This document shows positions 1 to 10,167 of a stretch of DNA of 64,000 bases, piece after piece. Within the stretch, counting starts at the first letter, position 1. Every line of letters starts with the position of its first letter. A program made the translations under genes and the position numbers. Below the pieces are notes generated by a model, which saw only the letters and a program-made list of their open reading frames with translations, searched no databases and had not been told where the DNA came from. The DNA is from Moraxella nasibovis (GTDB taxonomy: Bacteria; Pseudomonadota; Gammaproteobacteria; Pseudomonadales; Moraxellaceae). The stretch covers positions 992,001 to 1,056,000 of the forward strand of contig NZ_CP089975.1 in the NCBI RefSeq assembly GCF_029581575.1, in the 5' to 3' direction.

Positions 1-2393
1 AAGATGCGATTGCTGACACTTTTAATAAAAAATTGGGCGCTCGTCCTGATGTCTCTAAAACGCCAGATTTTCATATTTTTGCGGCGGCGAATAATAAATT
101 TGCCGAGCTGTTTTTGGATTTGTCTGGTACAAGTTTGCACCGCCGTGGCTATCGTGTGGTCAATACCGCAGCACCGCTCAAAGAAAACTTGGCGGCGGCA
201 CTGTTGTATGAGGCAGGCTGGCACACAGGTCGTCATGATGCTCTGATTGATCCGATGTGTGGTTCGGGGACTTTTATCACTGAGGCGCTTCTCATGCGCG
301 CCAATTATCCTGTGGGTCTGGATAAAACCACCAGCGAGTTTGGTTTTTATCATTGGCAGTATCACGATGATACGCTGTGGCAAGAGCTGGTCAGTTGTGC
401 CAGTGATGAATTTCATGCCAATTTGCAAAAACTGAGCGACACCATGCCGACCATCATCGCATCAGACGCTGACGCTACGGCGGTTCATGCGTGCCATCAA
501 AACTTGCTTGCCTCAGGGCTTGCGCCGATTGCGTCAAAAATCAGCCTACAACAAAAGCCTTTGTCCGCCCTAAAACATACGCTGGCTGACATGAAAGCGA
601 CATATCCGCTCATCATCACCAACCCACCTTATGGCGAGCGACTGGGCGAGAGCGATTTTATCAAGCCTTTATATCAAGGCTTGGGGCTGTCTGCGGTAGA
701 TGGGCTAAAGCGTGCAGGCGTGGTGCGTGCAGATTTGGCGGTGCTTGGCAGTCATGTGGAGTATGTGGATACGCTACCGATTGTTGAGCCTGCGACTTTG
801 CGTTGTCATAACGGGGCATTGACGGTGTATTTTCGTCATGGGGCGATGGATTTGTCGGACAAGCCCAGTCTGATTGAGCGTTTTGAAAAGCGAGAAGTCA
901 TCAATGACGATTCTCAAGAGTTCATCAACCGCCTACAAAAAAATCTTGCCCACCTAAAAAAACTTGCCAAAGCCGATGGCGTGAGCAATCTGCGTGCTTA
1001 TGACGCTGATTTGCCAAATTATAATGTTGCCATTGACATTTATGGCGACAAAGTCCATGTGCAAGAATACGCACCGCCCAAGCAAATCCCTGCTGATGTT
1101 GCCAAGGCTCGTTTTAATTTGGTCTTAAATGGCGTTCGTGAAGTGCTGGGCGTATTTCGTGAAGATGTGTTCATCAAAACTCGTGCCAGACAGCTTGGCA
1201 ACGAACAATACACCAAAAACCCCAATGCCGATAACAAACGCAAAAAAATGTATGTCGTGCAAGAACATGGGGCTTATTTTTATGCCAATTTTACCGATTA
1301 TCTGGATACTGGGCTGTTTCTTGACCATCGTAACATGCGTCAAATCGTGGCGGCGGCAAGTCGTGGCAAGCGAGTGTTAAATTTGTTCGCCTATACTTGC
1401 AGTGCCAGTGTTCATGCGGCGATGGCAGGGGCAAAAAGCGTAACGAGCGTGGATTTGTCCGCCAATTATCTGGACTGGGGTCGTCAAAATTTCGCCCTAA
1501 ATGGACTGGATTTGACCGCCACTTTCCAAGATGAATTAAAATATCAGTTTGTCGCTGCCGATACTTTTGAATGGATTAAGGAAAATACCGAGCAGTATGA
1601 GGTGATTTTTATTGATCCGCCGACTTTTTCTAATTCCAAAAAATTCAAAGGCACCTTTGATGTGCAGCGAGATCATGTCGCACTCATCAATCGTGCGATG
1701 AACCGCCTGACCGCTGATGGCGTGCTGTATTTTAGTAATAATTTTACTCGTTTTGAGATGGACGAGTGCCTATCCGAGCGTTATGAAGTGGTGTGCATCA
1801 CCGATAAGACCATTGGCTTTGATTTTAATCCCAAAAAACCCATTCATCAAAGTTTTGAGATCCGCCACAAAAATCGCCTAAAACGCATGGCAGATGTGCA
1901 TGATGATTTTGAATTTGCTGATGGCGTGGCGGATCGTTTTGACGGTGGTTTTGCTGACAAATCGGCAAGCAGACAAGCTCAGTTTTCAGCCAAGCCAGTA
2001 TTTGATAAAAAAGCAGAGAGCAAGTCTTATGCCAAAGATGGTCGTCAAGGCAAAACTTACGGCGATCGCCATGTGAATCATGATCGCCCAAAAACTTCGT
2101 CCAAAGACTTTAAAAAGAGCCTTGATAAAAAAGATGGTAAAAAAGATTTTGGCAAAAAAGACCGTGATCATCATGGCTTTGGCAAAAAAGACTTTGCCAA
2201 AAATGGCGTCAATAAATCAGCCCAATTTGTCTCTCATCGCCGTGAGTTTGATGACAAGTCATCATCCAATGATAAGCCTGTGCAAAAAGTGCGTTATGAG
2301 AAAATTGATGGCAAGCTGGTCGCCATGCCGATGGAGACTATGGCAGATACTACGCCTAAGCCAAAAAAATACACCGTAAAATCAAAAACTTAA
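1..2393 (+). CDS. rlmKL: Bifunctional 23S rRNA methyltransferase RlmKL, 5' end cut off by window
   Basis: Fused methyltransferase that modifies G2445 (N2, RlmL half) and G2069 (N7, RlmK half) of 23S rRNA. Coding is open from base 3, so the true start lies upstream and the THUMP region is missing. Visible motifs are DPMCGSGTF and TNPPYGER (RlmL half), then FAYTCSASVHAA and DPPTFSNSK (RlmK half), in the order expected for RlmKL. After the catalytic part, from about base 1880, the protein continues for roughly 165 residues in a Lys/Asp/Gly/His-rich tail with repeated GKKDF-type units, which E. coli RlmKL lacks. I infer a disordered RNA-binding tail. ttcA follows after 33 bases. Confidence 0.93.
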   Translation, partial: DAIADTFNKKLGARPDVSKTPDFHIFAAANNKFAELFLDLSGTSLHRRGYRVVNTAAPLKENLAAALLYEAGWHTGRHDALIDPMCGSGTFITEALLMRANYPVGLDKTTSEFGFYHWQYHDDTLWQELVSCASDEFHANLQKLSDTMPTIIASDADATAVHACHQNLLASGLAPIASKISLQQKPLSALKHTLADMKATYPLIITNPPYGERLGESDFIKPLYQGLGLSAVDGLKRAGVVRADLAVLGSHVEYVDTLPIVEPATLRCHNGALTVYFRHGAMDLSDKPSLIERFEKREVINDDSQEFINRLQKNLAHLKKLAKADGVSNLRAYDADLPNYNVAIDIYGDKVHVQEYAPPKQIPADVAKARFNLVLNGVREVLGVFREDVFIKTRARQLGNEQYTKNPNADNKRKKMYVVQEHGAYFYANFTDYLDTGLFLDHRNMRQIVAAASRGKRVLNLFAYTCSASVHAAMAGAKSVTSVDLSANYLDWGRQNFALNGLDLTATFQDELKYQFVAADTFEWIKENTEQYEVIFIDPPTFSNSKKFKGTFDVQRDHVALINRAMNRLTADGVLYFSNNFTRFEMDECLSERYEVVCITDKTIGFDFNPKKPIHQSFEIRHKNRLKRMADVHDDFEFADGVADRFDGGFADKSASRQAQFSAKPVFDKKAESKSYAKDGRQGKTYGDRHVNHDRPKTSSKDFKKSLDKKDGKKDFGKKDRDHHGFGKKDFAKNGVNKSAQFVSHRREFDDKSSSNDKPVQKVRYEKIDGKLVAMPMETMADTTPKPKKYTVKSKT

Positions 2394-2426
2394 GCATATA
2401 AATAGCATATTAAAATTGAGAGATTG

Positions 2427-3506
2427 ATGATGACCATGCAAGAAAAACAGCCACTAAGCCTAGATGCAGACGAGCTAGAAATCGTGCAGGCGTTTGCTGA
2501 TGGCGAACGCCTAGATGACGATGGCGATGATGATGAGCATGATTTTGATGACGGTATCAAATCCGCTCGCTTTAAAAAGCTACAAAAAAAGCTAAGAAAA
2601 GAAGTCTCGTGGGCGATTCGTGATTTTAAGATGATCGAAGATGGCGATGTCGTGATGGTGTGCATTTCTGGTGGTAAAGACAGCTTTACTTTGCTGGATA
2701 TTTTACTATTTTTAAAGAAAATTGCACCAATTCATTTTGATGTCGTGGCGGTCAATCTTGACCAAAAACAGCCTGGTTTCCCAGAAGAAGTCTTGCCAAA
2801 ATACCTATCCGAGCAGGGCATTCCCTATTATATCTTGGAAAAAGACACTTATAGCATCGTCAAGCAAGTCGTACCAGAAGGCAAAACTTATTGCTCGGCG
2901 TGTTCAAGACTTCGCCGCGGCTCGCTGTATGGTTTTGCCAAGCAGATTGGGGCGACCAAAGTGGCGCTCGGACATCATAGAGATGATATTTTGGCGACTT
3001 TCTTTTTGAATTTATTCCACGGTGGTAGCCTAAAAGCCATGCCACCAAAACTGCTGAGCGATGATAAGCAAAATGTCTTGATTCGTCCGCTGGCTTATGT
3101 CGCCGAAAAAGACATCATCAAGTACGCCAATTACAAAAAATTCCCCATCATTCCGTGTAATCTGTGCGGCTCTCAGGAAAATCTGCAACGAGCGATGATC
3201 AATGACATGCTTAGAGAATGGGACAAGGCACACCCAAAACGCCTTGCCAGCATGTTTAAGGCACTACAAAATGTTGCCCCAAGTCAGCTTGCCGACCGTG
3301 AGCTGTTTGATTTTGAAAACCTAAACCTTGACCGCAACAGTGACGAGCGGCTGTTTGAAGGCGATAACATTCAAGTGGGTGTGGCGGACAAACTGGACGA
3401 GATGGGTCTGCCTGTCAATCCAGAAGTGCAGACCTACAACCCAAAATACGACAAGGACAAAGACAGTAAAGATAACAAAATCCCTGTGATCAATCCTGTC
3501 TTATGA
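2427..3506 (+). CDS. ttcA: tRNA 2-thiocytidine(32) synthetase TtcA
   Basis: ATP-dependent iron-sulfur enzyme that thiolates cytidine 32 of certain tRNAs. The PP-loop SGGKDS is at residues 81-86, and the paired cysteines that hold the cluster are CSAC (156-159) and CNLC (244-247). At about 359 residues it is longer than E. coli TtcA (about 311). The extra length includes an acidic stretch at residues 29-42, made almost only of Asp, Glu, Gly and His, before the conserved core. Three ATGs lie close together (2427, 2430, 2436). GAGAG just upstream favours one of the first two. Probably co-transcribed with rlmKL and ended by the hairpin at 3515. Confidence 0.94.
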   Translation: MMTMQEKQPLSLDADELEIVQAFADGERLDDDGDDDEHDFDDGIKSARFKKLQKKLRKEVSWAIRDFKMIEDGDVVMVCISGGKDSFTLLDILLFLKKIAPIHFDVVAVNLDQKQPGFPEEVLPKYLSEQGIPYYILEKDTYSIVKQVVPEGKTYCSACSRLRRGSLYGFAKQIGATKVALGHHRDDILATFFLNLFHGGSLKAMPPKLLSDDKQNVLIRPLAYVAEKDIIKYANYKKFPIIPCNLCGSQENLQRAMINDMLREWDKAHPKRLASMFKALQNVAPSQLADRELFDFENLNLDRNSDERLFEGDNIQVGVADKLDEMGLPVNPEVQTYNPKYDKDKDSKDNKIPVINPVL

Positions 3507-3514
3507 TTGGCAAA

Positions 3515-3549
3515 ATAAAAACTGGGCGGATGATTTGCCCAGTTTTTAT
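3515..3549 (+). terminator. Intrinsic terminator after ttcA
   Basis: A perfect 13-bp inverted repeat (3515-3527 and 3537-3549, core ACTGGGC/GCCCAGT) with a 9-base loop. It is A-rich on one side and T-rich on the other, so it can end both ttcA and the convergent ilvD transcript. Confidence 0.85.
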
Positions 3550-3649
3550 TTAAGTGTGGTATGCGCTGGATTGCACTATTCATACATAAGCCATGCATGA
3601 GTTTATGTCATGCAAGGGCAATTATTGCAAGTTAGCGCTCATTCGATCA

Positions 3650-5548
3650 TCACTCCACCTGAGAGACATCTCGCACCGCCCCTGTATCGGCACTCGTTGT
3701 CAAAACTGCATAGGCTCGCAGAGCTTGGCTTACCTTGCGGACGCGTGAGACAGGTTTCCACGCTTGTTTGCCTTTTGCGTTCATTTGTTCACGGCGACGG
3801 GCAAGCTCGTCATCAGACACATCTAGGTGGATAGAGCGGTTTGGAATGTCAATGATGATGGTATCAAACTCTTCCACCAGCCCAATCGCACCGCCTTCTG
3901 CCGCCTCTGGGCTTGCGTGTCCGATAGACAGCCCCGAAGTACCGCCGCTAAATCGTCCGTCCGTCAATAAGGCACAGGCTTTGCCCAAGCCTTTGGATTT
4001 TAGGTAACTTGTCGGATAGAGCATTTCTTGCATACCAGGCCCGCCTTTTGGACCTTCGTAGCGGATGATGACAATGTCGCCTGCCACAATTTTATCTGCC
4101 AAAATCGCCTCCACCGCAGAATCTTGGCTTTCAAAGACACGGGCACGCCCCGTAAATTTCAAAATACTCTCGTCCACGCCTGCGGTCTTGACCACACAGC
4201 CTCGCTCGGCAATGTTGCCAAACAGCACCGCCAAGCCACCATCTTGGGAATAGGCATGTTCTTTACTACGAATACAGCCAGACTCACGATTGACATCAAG
4301 ATTGGACCATTCTTTATTTTGGCTAAATGCCTGCGTGGTGCGAACGCCAGCAGGGGCGGCGATATACAAGTTTCGTGCGTCCACATTGTCAGGGTTCATG
4401 ATGTCCCATTTATTTAGAGCGTCTTTTAATGTGGGCGAATGCACGGTTGGTACATCGGTTTTTAATAGCCCAGCTCGGTCAAGCTCTGCTAAAATGCCCA
4501 TTACGCCCCCTGCACGGTGGACATCTTCCATATGATATTTTTGCGTTGCAGGGGCGACTTTAGACAGGCACGGTACGGCACGGCTTAGGCGGTCAATGTC
4601 CGCCATTTTAAAGTCCACGCCTGCCTCGTGTGCGGCTGCGAGCAAATGCAAAATCGTGTTGGTGCTACCGCCCATGGCAATGTCAAGACTCATTGCGTTT
4701 TCAAAAGCCGACTTAGTGGCGATACTTCTTGGCAAAACGCTATAATCGTCCTTCTCATAATGGCGTTTGGCAAGCTCAACAATCATTCTGCCCGCTTCTA
4801 AAAATAAGTCTTTGCGTTTGGCGTGTGTCGCCAATAACGAGCCGTTACCTGGTAAAGACAGCCCCAATGCCTCGGTCAAGCAGTTCATCGAATTGGCGGT
4901 AAACATACCAGAACAGCTGCCACAAGTTGGGCAGGCTGAGCGCTCCACGCTAGCCACATCTTCGTCCGAAATCAAATCGTCCGCTGCGTCAATCATCGCA
5001 TCCACAAGGTCAAGTTTTCGTACCTTTTTGCCGTCATCAGAAGTTACGGTTTCGTGGGTGGTGTGTCCATCTGCCAAATCAGATGCAAGCACCTTGCCAG
5101 CTTCCATCGGACCGCCAGAGACAAAGATGGTCGGAATGTTAAGTCGCAAAGCCGCCATCAGCATACCTGGGGTGATTTTGTCGCAGTTAGAAATACATAC
5201 CAACGCATCGGCGCAATGGGCATTGACCATATATTCTACCGAGTCGGCAATCAAATCACGGCTTGGCAAGCTGTACAGCATACCCCCGTGTCCCATGGCA
5301 ATGCCGTCATCAACGGCAATGGTGTTAAATTCTTTGGCAACGCCGCCTGCCTGCTCTATCTCGCGAGCGACCAGCTGACCTAGGTCCTTTAAATGCACAT
5401 GACCTGGCACAAACTGGGTAAAAGAGTTGGCGATGGCGATGATCGGCTTATTAAAATCATCATCATTCATACCTGTGGCACGCCATAGCGCACGAGCGCC
5501 TGCCATATTACGACCTGCGGTAGAAGTTTTGGAGCGGTAGATTGGCAT
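3650..5548 (-). CDS. ilvD: Dihydroxy-acid dehydratase IlvD
   Basis: Catalyses the penultimate step of valine/isoleucine synthesis, dehydrating 2,3-dihydroxy acids to 2-keto acids in the cytoplasm, with an iron-sulfur cluster and Mg2+. It has 632 residues, slightly longer than E. coli IlvD (616). Cluster cysteines are visible at C122 (CISNCDK) and in CPTCGSCSG (about 206-212). The C-terminal substrate motif [23 protein letters not shown] is complete. The ATG at 5548 follows AGGAA. The gene stands alone and is divergent from the BCCT transporter. Confidence 0.97.
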   Translation of the reverse strand: MPIYRSKTSTAGRNMAGARALWRATGMNDDDFNKPIIAIANSFTQFVPGHVHLKDLGQLVAREIEQAGGVAKEFNTIAVDDGIAMGHGGMLYSLPSRDLIADSVEYMVNAHCADALVCISNCDKITPGMLMAALRLNIPTIFVSGGPMEAGKVLASDLADGHTTHETVTSDDGKKVRKLDLVDAMIDAADDLISDEDVASVERSACPTCGSCSGMFTANSMNCLTEALGLSLPGNGSLLATHAKRKDLFLEAGRMIVELAKRHYEKDDYSVLPRSIATKSAFENAMSLDIAMGGSTNTILHLLAAAHEAGVDFKMADIDRLSRAVPCLSKVAPATQKYHMEDVHRAGGVMGILAELDRAGLLKTDVPTVHSPTLKDALNKWDIMNPDNVDARNLYIAAPAGVRTTQAFSQNKEWSNLDVNRESGCIRSKEHAYSQDGGLAVLFGNIAERGCVVKTAGVDESILKFTGRARVFESQDSAVEAILADKIVAGDIVIIRYEGPKGGPGMQEMLYPTSYLKSKGLGKACALLTDGRFSGGTSGLSIGHASPEAAEGGAIGLVEEFDTIIIDIPNRSIHLDVSDDELARRREQMNAKGKQAWKPVSRVRKVSQALRAYAVLTTSADTGAVRDVSQVE

Positions 5549-6142
5549 AGTGATTCCTATTTTTACATTTTATCAGTTTGTAACAATAATCAATAATTAT
5601 CAATTTTGTGGCGATATTTGTGGCAATAATCGTGCCAAAACAACACCAAAAAAGATGGCGACAGCTGTCTTTGGTTTTGGGCATCGCATAAATCAGATGT
5701 ATTGTACCACCATTGACGCTAAATTTTCATAAAAAATTCTTTATAAATGATAAACTTTCAGATTGGCTGATTTGGTTTACGATCAAAATGTGACGGCATA
5801 AATGATGGGTCGTTGGATGGTGTTTATGGGAGGTGGCGTATTTTGTTACAAAATTATAACTCACAGAAAAAATCCATAAAATACAAAGGGTTAATTTTAA
5901 ATAATATCAAAAATTTGCTGTAAGATGGACGCTTAATTTGCAAAAATAGCGTGATTTTGTTAAGGTTAGACTGCTGTAATTTATGGTTAATTTTTAAATT
6001 TGTTTAGTTAATCACCTAAAAATGATGATTTTTGCAAGATGTTTTTGAATATTTGAATTTATGAATGGATGAGTATTTTGTATTGTGTTTTTAAATTTAA
6101 GTATTTTATGGAAATCTGAATAAAATCATAAGGAGAAGATCA
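5549..6142. other. AT-rich divergent intergenic region ilvD/BCCT
   Basis: About 590 bases with no convincing gene. It must carry the promoters of ilvD (leftward) and the transporter (rightward). A 60-codon ORF inside has no ribosome site and no recognisable features. A good Shine-Dalgarno (AAGGAGAAG) sits just before the transporter ATG. Confidence 0.6.
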
Positions 6143-7840
6143 ATGAATGTCGATAATGAAAAACCCACCGCCGAAGAACGGCAGCTACAAGAGGACAGGG
6201 CGCTGATGGATGAGGGGCTTACCACCAAAAGATTTTTGGTGTTTCCCAAGGTCAGTCGCCCTGTTTTTATCATCTCAATGCTGCTGATTGTGGCATTTAT
6301 GGTGTTTGGCTCGCTGTTTACGGAGTTTGCTGGACAGCTGTTTGGCGATTTGCAAGCCTTAATCACCAAGCACTTTGGCTTTATGTTCATCATCTTGATG
6401 AATGCTGCCTTGGTGTTTTGTGTGTATGTGGCGCTCAGTCGTTATGGCGACATTCGGCTGGGGGCGCAGACCGAGACGCCTGAATACAGCTTTGGCTCGT
6501 GGATTGGCATGCTGTTTTCGGCGGGGATTGGTATTGGGCTTTTGTACTGGGGTACGGCTGAGCCTTTGTATCACTTCGTGCAGCCGCCGATGGCTGAGCC
6601 CAGCACCGTTGAGAGCGCCAAAGAGGCGATGCAGCTGTCGTTCCTGCATTGGGGGCTGCACGCATGGGCGGTGTATGCACTGGTGGCGCTGTCTTTGGCG
6701 TATTTTCATTACCGCCGTGGGCTGCCGCTGTCGATTCGCTCGGTGCTATTTCCCATCATTGGTAAGAATATTTATGGCAAATGGGGTCATGCGGTAGACA
6801 TCTTGGCGGTGTTTGGTACGATGTTTGGTGTCGTGACTTCGCTAGGCTTGGGGGTGATGCAACTTGAAACAGGGCTTGGACAGGTGTTTGGCATTGAGCC
6901 TAGCTTGGTGTTTAAGGTCGCCTTGATCGCAGGCATCACGGCGTGTGCGGCATTCTCGGTGATGGCAGGGCTTGATAAGGGCGTGAAGCGGCTAAGTGAC
7001 ATCACCATCATCGGTACGCTTGTCATGCTGGCATTCATGATCGTCACAGGTCCGACGCAGTTTATCTTAGACAGCTTTGTGGAGAATGTGGGCAATTATG
7101 CTGGCGATCTTGTTACTTTGGGGCTTTGGAATGAAGCTTATATGGACAGTAGTTGGCAGGCGTCTTGGACGATTTTCTACTGGGCATGGTGGGTGAGCTG
7201 GTCGCCATTTGTGGGGATTTTTATCGCTCGTATTTCAAGAGGTCGTACGATTCGAGAGTTTATCTTTGGCGTGCTGTTTGTGCCAATGCTGCTGTTGTTT
7301 TTGTGGTTTACGACTTTTGGTGGCGTGGCGATTCACATGGAGCTGATGGGCGACTATGGGCTGTCGGCGGCGGTGCTAAACGACTCAGGCAGTGCGATTT
7401 TTAAATTCATTGAATACTATCCATTCACACAAGGCTTAGTGGTGGTGATTTTGGTGATGATTGTGCTGTGGTTTGTGACTTCGGCAGACTCAGCCAGTCT
7501 TGTGGTGGACATGCTTACTGCTGGCGGCGACACCAATCCACCGAAAATTCAGCGCCTGTTTTGGGTGACTTCTGAGGGCATGATTGCTGCGATTTTGATG
7601 GCGGCAGGTGGATTGTCTGCGCTACAAGCGGCGGCGATCGTGGCAGGCTTGCCATTTGCCTTTGTCATCTTTGTGATGATGTACTGCCTGATTCGTGGTC
7701 TGGGTCGAGACCGATTGACCTTGTATCGCAACACCCAGTGGTACATCACCGAAGAGTCGGCAGAGCATAACAGTGCCAATGAGATGGTGGATGAGCATTT
7801 GCTCCCCGGTCCGCCACCGACAACAGACAAGACGGAGTAA
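6143..7840 (+). CDS. BCCT-family betaine/choline/carnitine transporter
   Basis: Secondary transporter for a quaternary-ammonium osmolyte in the inner membrane. The 565-residue length and about twelve hydrophobic segments fit the family. Signature pieces are the glycine-rich unwound helix segment FSAGIGIGLLYWG, the aromatic box stretch YWAWWVSWSPFVGIF, and the following SRGRTIREF loop. The N-terminus is short and polar with no long regulatory domain. The substrate (betaine, choline or carnitine) cannot be fixed from the sequence, and no betaine-synthesis genes lie next to it. The start is supported by AAGGAGAAG. Confidence 0.93.
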   Translation: MNVDNEKPTAEERQLQEDRALMDEGLTTKRFLVFPKVSRPVFIISMLLIVAFMVFGSLFTEFAGQLFGDLQALITKHFGFMFIILMNAALVFCVYVALSRYGDIRLGAQTETPEYSFGSWIGMLFSAGIGIGLLYWGTAEPLYHFVQPPMAEPSTVESAKEAMQLSFLHWGLHAWAVYALVALSLAYFHYRRGLPLSIRSVLFPIIGKNIYGKWGHAVDILAVFGTMFGVVTSLGLGVMQLETGLGQVFGIEPSLVFKVALIAGITACAAFSVMAGLDKGVKRLSDITIIGTLVMLAFMIVTGPTQFILDSFVENVGNYAGDLVTLGLWNEAYMDSSWQASWTIFYWAWWVSWSPFVGIFIARISRGRTIREFIFGVLFVPMLLLFLWFTTFGGVAIHMELMGDYGLSAAVLNDSGSAIFKFIEYYPFTQGLVVVILVMIVLWFVTSADSASLVVDMLTAGGDTNPPKIQRLFWVTSEGMIAAILMAAGGLSALQAAAIVAGLPFAFVIFVMMYCLIRGLGRDRLTLYRNTQWYITEESAEHNSANEMVDEHLLPGPPPTTDKTE

Positions 7841-7861
7841 GGCATATCAATTAAAAATGCC

Positions 7862-7901
7862 AAAAAAAATCGGGCGGTTTAGGCTGCTCGATTTTTTTTT
7901 T
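7862..7901 (+). terminator. Intrinsic terminator after the BCCT gene
   Basis: Stem A8TCG-GC (from 7862) pairs with GC-CGAT9 (to about 7900) with one mismatch, followed by a T run. Confidence 0.75.
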
Positions 7902-7940
7902 GATTTTTAAGTTTTTGGTGGTTGGCAGCAAGGTGGGCTG

Positions 7941-8705
7941 TTAAAAATCCGCCCATTTTTCTTTGTCTTTGAACATACATTCATCAAAGACCACGCACGA
8001 GCCGCATTTTGGACTTCTTGCCATACAAGTATAGCGGCCGTGCAGGATTAGATAGTGATGAGCATCAACCAAAAACTGTTTGGGGATTCGCTTCATCAGG
8101 GCTTTTTCTACCGCCAGCACGGTTTTGCCTGTGGCAAGTCCTGTACGATTGCCAACACGGAAAATGTGCGTATCCACCGCCATCACAGGCTCGCCAAATG
8201 CGGTGTTCAAGACGACATTGGCGGTCTTTCGCCCTACACCAGCCAGTGCTTCAAGCTCGGCTCTGGTGCGTGGTACTTGACCGCCGTGTTTTTTTAGCAA
8301 ATCTTCACAAGTTTTCATCACATTGGCAGCTTTGGAATTATACAGTCCGATGGTGCTGATGTAGCTTTTTAGCCCATCAAGCCCCAAATCTAGGATTGCC
8401 TGCGGTGTGTTGGCGACAGGGAATAGCTTGTCGGTGGCGATATTGACGCTTTTGTCGGTGGCTTGTGCTGAGAGCATCACGGCGATGAGTAGCTCAAAAT
8501 CGCTAGAATAGTTCAGCTCGGTAACAGGCTCTTTGATGTGTTGGGATAATTTTTGAAAAAACGCCAAGCGTTTTTCATCATTCATCGGACGAGAGGCAGG
8601 CGTGTCGGCGGTTTTGGCGACGGTGAGCTTACTGGCTTTGCCAGAGGCAGCAGTGCTAACGGCTTTTGAGATGGCTTTGGATTTTGGTTTTTTGATGTCG
8701 GTCAT
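7941..8705 (-). CDS. nth: Endonuclease III (DNA glycosylase/AP lyase) Nth
   Basis: Removes oxidised pyrimidines from DNA and nicks abasic sites. The helix-hairpin-helix LAGVGRKTANVV contains the catalytic Lys. VDTHIFRV holds the catalytic Asp. The C-terminal 4Fe-4S loop C-x6-C-x2-C-x5-C is intact (CMARSPKCGSCVVFDEC). The protein has 254 residues against about 211 in E. coli because of a 40-residue Lys/Ser/Ala-rich N-terminal extension. An internal ATG (at 8585) would remove that extension, and neither start has a clear ribosome site, so the start is uncertain. Confidence 0.93.
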   Translation of the reverse strand: MTDIKKPKSKAISKAVSTAASGKASKLTVAKTADTPASRPMNDEKRLAFFQKLSQHIKEPVTELNYSSDFELLIAVMLSAQATDKSVNIATDKLFPVANTPQAILDLGLDGLKSYISTIGLYNSKAANVMKTCEDLLKKHGGQVPRTRAELEALAGVGRKTANVVLNTAFGEPVMAVDTHIFRVGNRTGLATGKTVLAVEKALMKRIPKQFLVDAHHYLILHGRYTCMARSPKCGSCVVFDECMFKDKEKWADF

Positions 8706-8912
8706 AAAATGGGGTTTGGTAAATTTGGTTTAAAATTGGCAGAAAAATTTACATTATTATAACATGGCTGATGATAAAAAATGGATTCTAAGCATTGGCA
8801 AAACTAAAATTTGTCATCGATGAATTAAAATGGGTTGCAATTTTTGACGTTTTCAAGTAAGTTTTTAAGTAATTTTTAGGGTGTTTTTAAGCTGTTTTTA
8901 AGATATTGTTTT

Positions 8913-9521
8913 ATGATTTATGTTTATTTTGACAAATTGGCAAATATCATCGCACAAGCAAATATTGCGCAAGACAATCTGCAAAAATCTCAAATAAAAT
9001 CAATGCTTTTTAGTCATAGACATCAGATTTTAAGCCAGTTTTGCTCGCAAAATCATCTGCCTGTGCCAGTATATGCCAAACAATCGCATGGCAAGCCTGT
9101 GGTGACAAACAGTCCGCTTGCGTTTAATCAATCACACAGTGATGATGATTATGCGCTTGTGTATTCATTGTCTGTACAAAGATTGGGCGTGGACATTGAG
9201 GGTGTTCATCGGCAGGCGAATTTTGAGCCGTTGGCAAGGCGGTTTTTTCATGCAGATGAATATGCACTTTGGCAGGCGAGTGGATGCGATCGTGTGCTGT
9301 GGTTTAAGATTTGGACGATTAAAGAAGCGGTGTTAAAGGCAAGTGGTCTGGGCATTCGCATGCCACTTCGTGAGCTCAATGCTCAATTTGCAAGCGAGCG
9401 ACAGGGCGAGGTTGTTCATGAGAAAATCGGTCGTTATCGCTTTGAATGTGTGATGGTGGGCGAGTGTGTGCTGACGGTGGCTTATGAGGGGTGTGTGCAG
9501 GCGTGGCAGTTTGTCAAATGA
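8913..9521 (+). CDS. 4'-phosphopantetheinyl transferase, Sfp type
   Basis: Transfers phosphopantetheine from CoA to carrier proteins. Both family signatures are present: LGVDIE (Asp94, Glu96, metal ligands) and WTIKEAVLKASGLG (W134, K137-E138-A139). The 202-residue length fits the Sfp/EntD type rather than the short AcpS type. There is no NRPS or PKS cluster nearby, so the carrier protein it serves is unknown. It may serve fatty-acid ACP or a siderophore system elsewhere. Confidence 0.9.
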   Translation: MIYVYFDKLANIIAQANIAQDNLQKSQIKSMLFSHRHQILSQFCSQNHLPVPVYAKQSHGKPVVTNSPLAFNQSHSDDDYALVYSLSVQRLGVDIEGVHRQANFEPLARRFFHADEYALWQASGCDRVLWFKIWTIKEAVLKASGLGIRMPLRELNAQFASERQGEVVHEKIGRYRFECVMVGECVLTVAYEGCVQAWQFVK

Positions 9522-9564
9522 CTGAGCGCCCAAATGCAGGCGCTCACTGTGATAAAAATGTGGT

Positions 9565-10101
9565 TTATAGTCCGATTTCACCGATGAATGGCAGGTGGCG
9601 ATATTTTTGATCATAATCAAGCCCGTAGCCAACGATGAAACGATCTTCCACTTCAAAGCCCAAAAACTTCACTTCCATCTCAATTTCACGGCGAGAGGGC
9701 TTGCTGACTAGGGTGCAAAGCTCGATGGAGTTTGGATTGCGGGTTTGTAGAATCTCAACGACCTTTGACAGCGTGCGTCCAGAGTCGATGATGTCTTCGA
9801 CGATCAGCACATCTTTACCTGAGATCTCGCTGTCCAAATCTTTTAAAATCTTGACATCGCCGCTGGATACGGTGGTCTTATTGATGTAGCTTGATACGGT
9901 CATAAAATCCAGCTCGTGCGGCTTGTCGATGGCACGGCACAAGTCTGCCATAAAAATCACCGAGCCACGCAGCAAGCCGACCAAGATTAGCTCTTTGTCG
10001 CTGTTTTGGTAGTGTGCGTTGATGGCGGCGCCAAGCTCTTTGACCTTGTGGGCGATGTCTTCGGCTGTGATCATGACATTCATGGTTGGTTGTGTATTCA
10101 T
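9565..10101 (-). CDS. hpt: Hypoxanthine phosphoribosyltransferase
   Basis: Purine salvage enzyme making IMP (and GMP) from hypoxanthine/guanine and PRPP. The PRPP loop VLIVEDIIDSGRT (residues 98-110) and the family piece LVGLLRGSVIFMADLCRAI are clear. The 178-residue length is typical. Internal Met8 is an alternative start. Convergent with the phosphopantetheinyl transferase gene. Confidence 0.95.
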   Translation of the reverse strand: MNTQPTMNVMITAEDIAHKVKELGAAINAHYQNSDKELILVGLLRGSVIFMADLCRAIDKPHELDFMTVSSYINKTTVSSGDVKILKDLDSEISGKDVLIVEDIIDSGRTLSKVVEILQTRNPNSIELCTLVSKPSRREIEMEVKFLGFEVEDRFIVGYGLDYDQKYRHLPFIGEIGL

Positions 10102-10167
10102 TGCGATATTTTATTAAAAAAAAGTTTATTTTAGTGCATTGTGTCAAAATTAGCAAGCGCCTGCTTT

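Noticed and set aside
3550-3649. Search for a tRNA or small RNA between ttcA and ilvD
   Set aside because: No cloverleaf or recognisable RNA motif. Only short inverted words such as CATGCATG are present.
5550-5732. 60-codon ORF between ilvD and the BCCT gene
   Set aside because: No ribosome site, odd composition, and it lies in the divergent promoter region.
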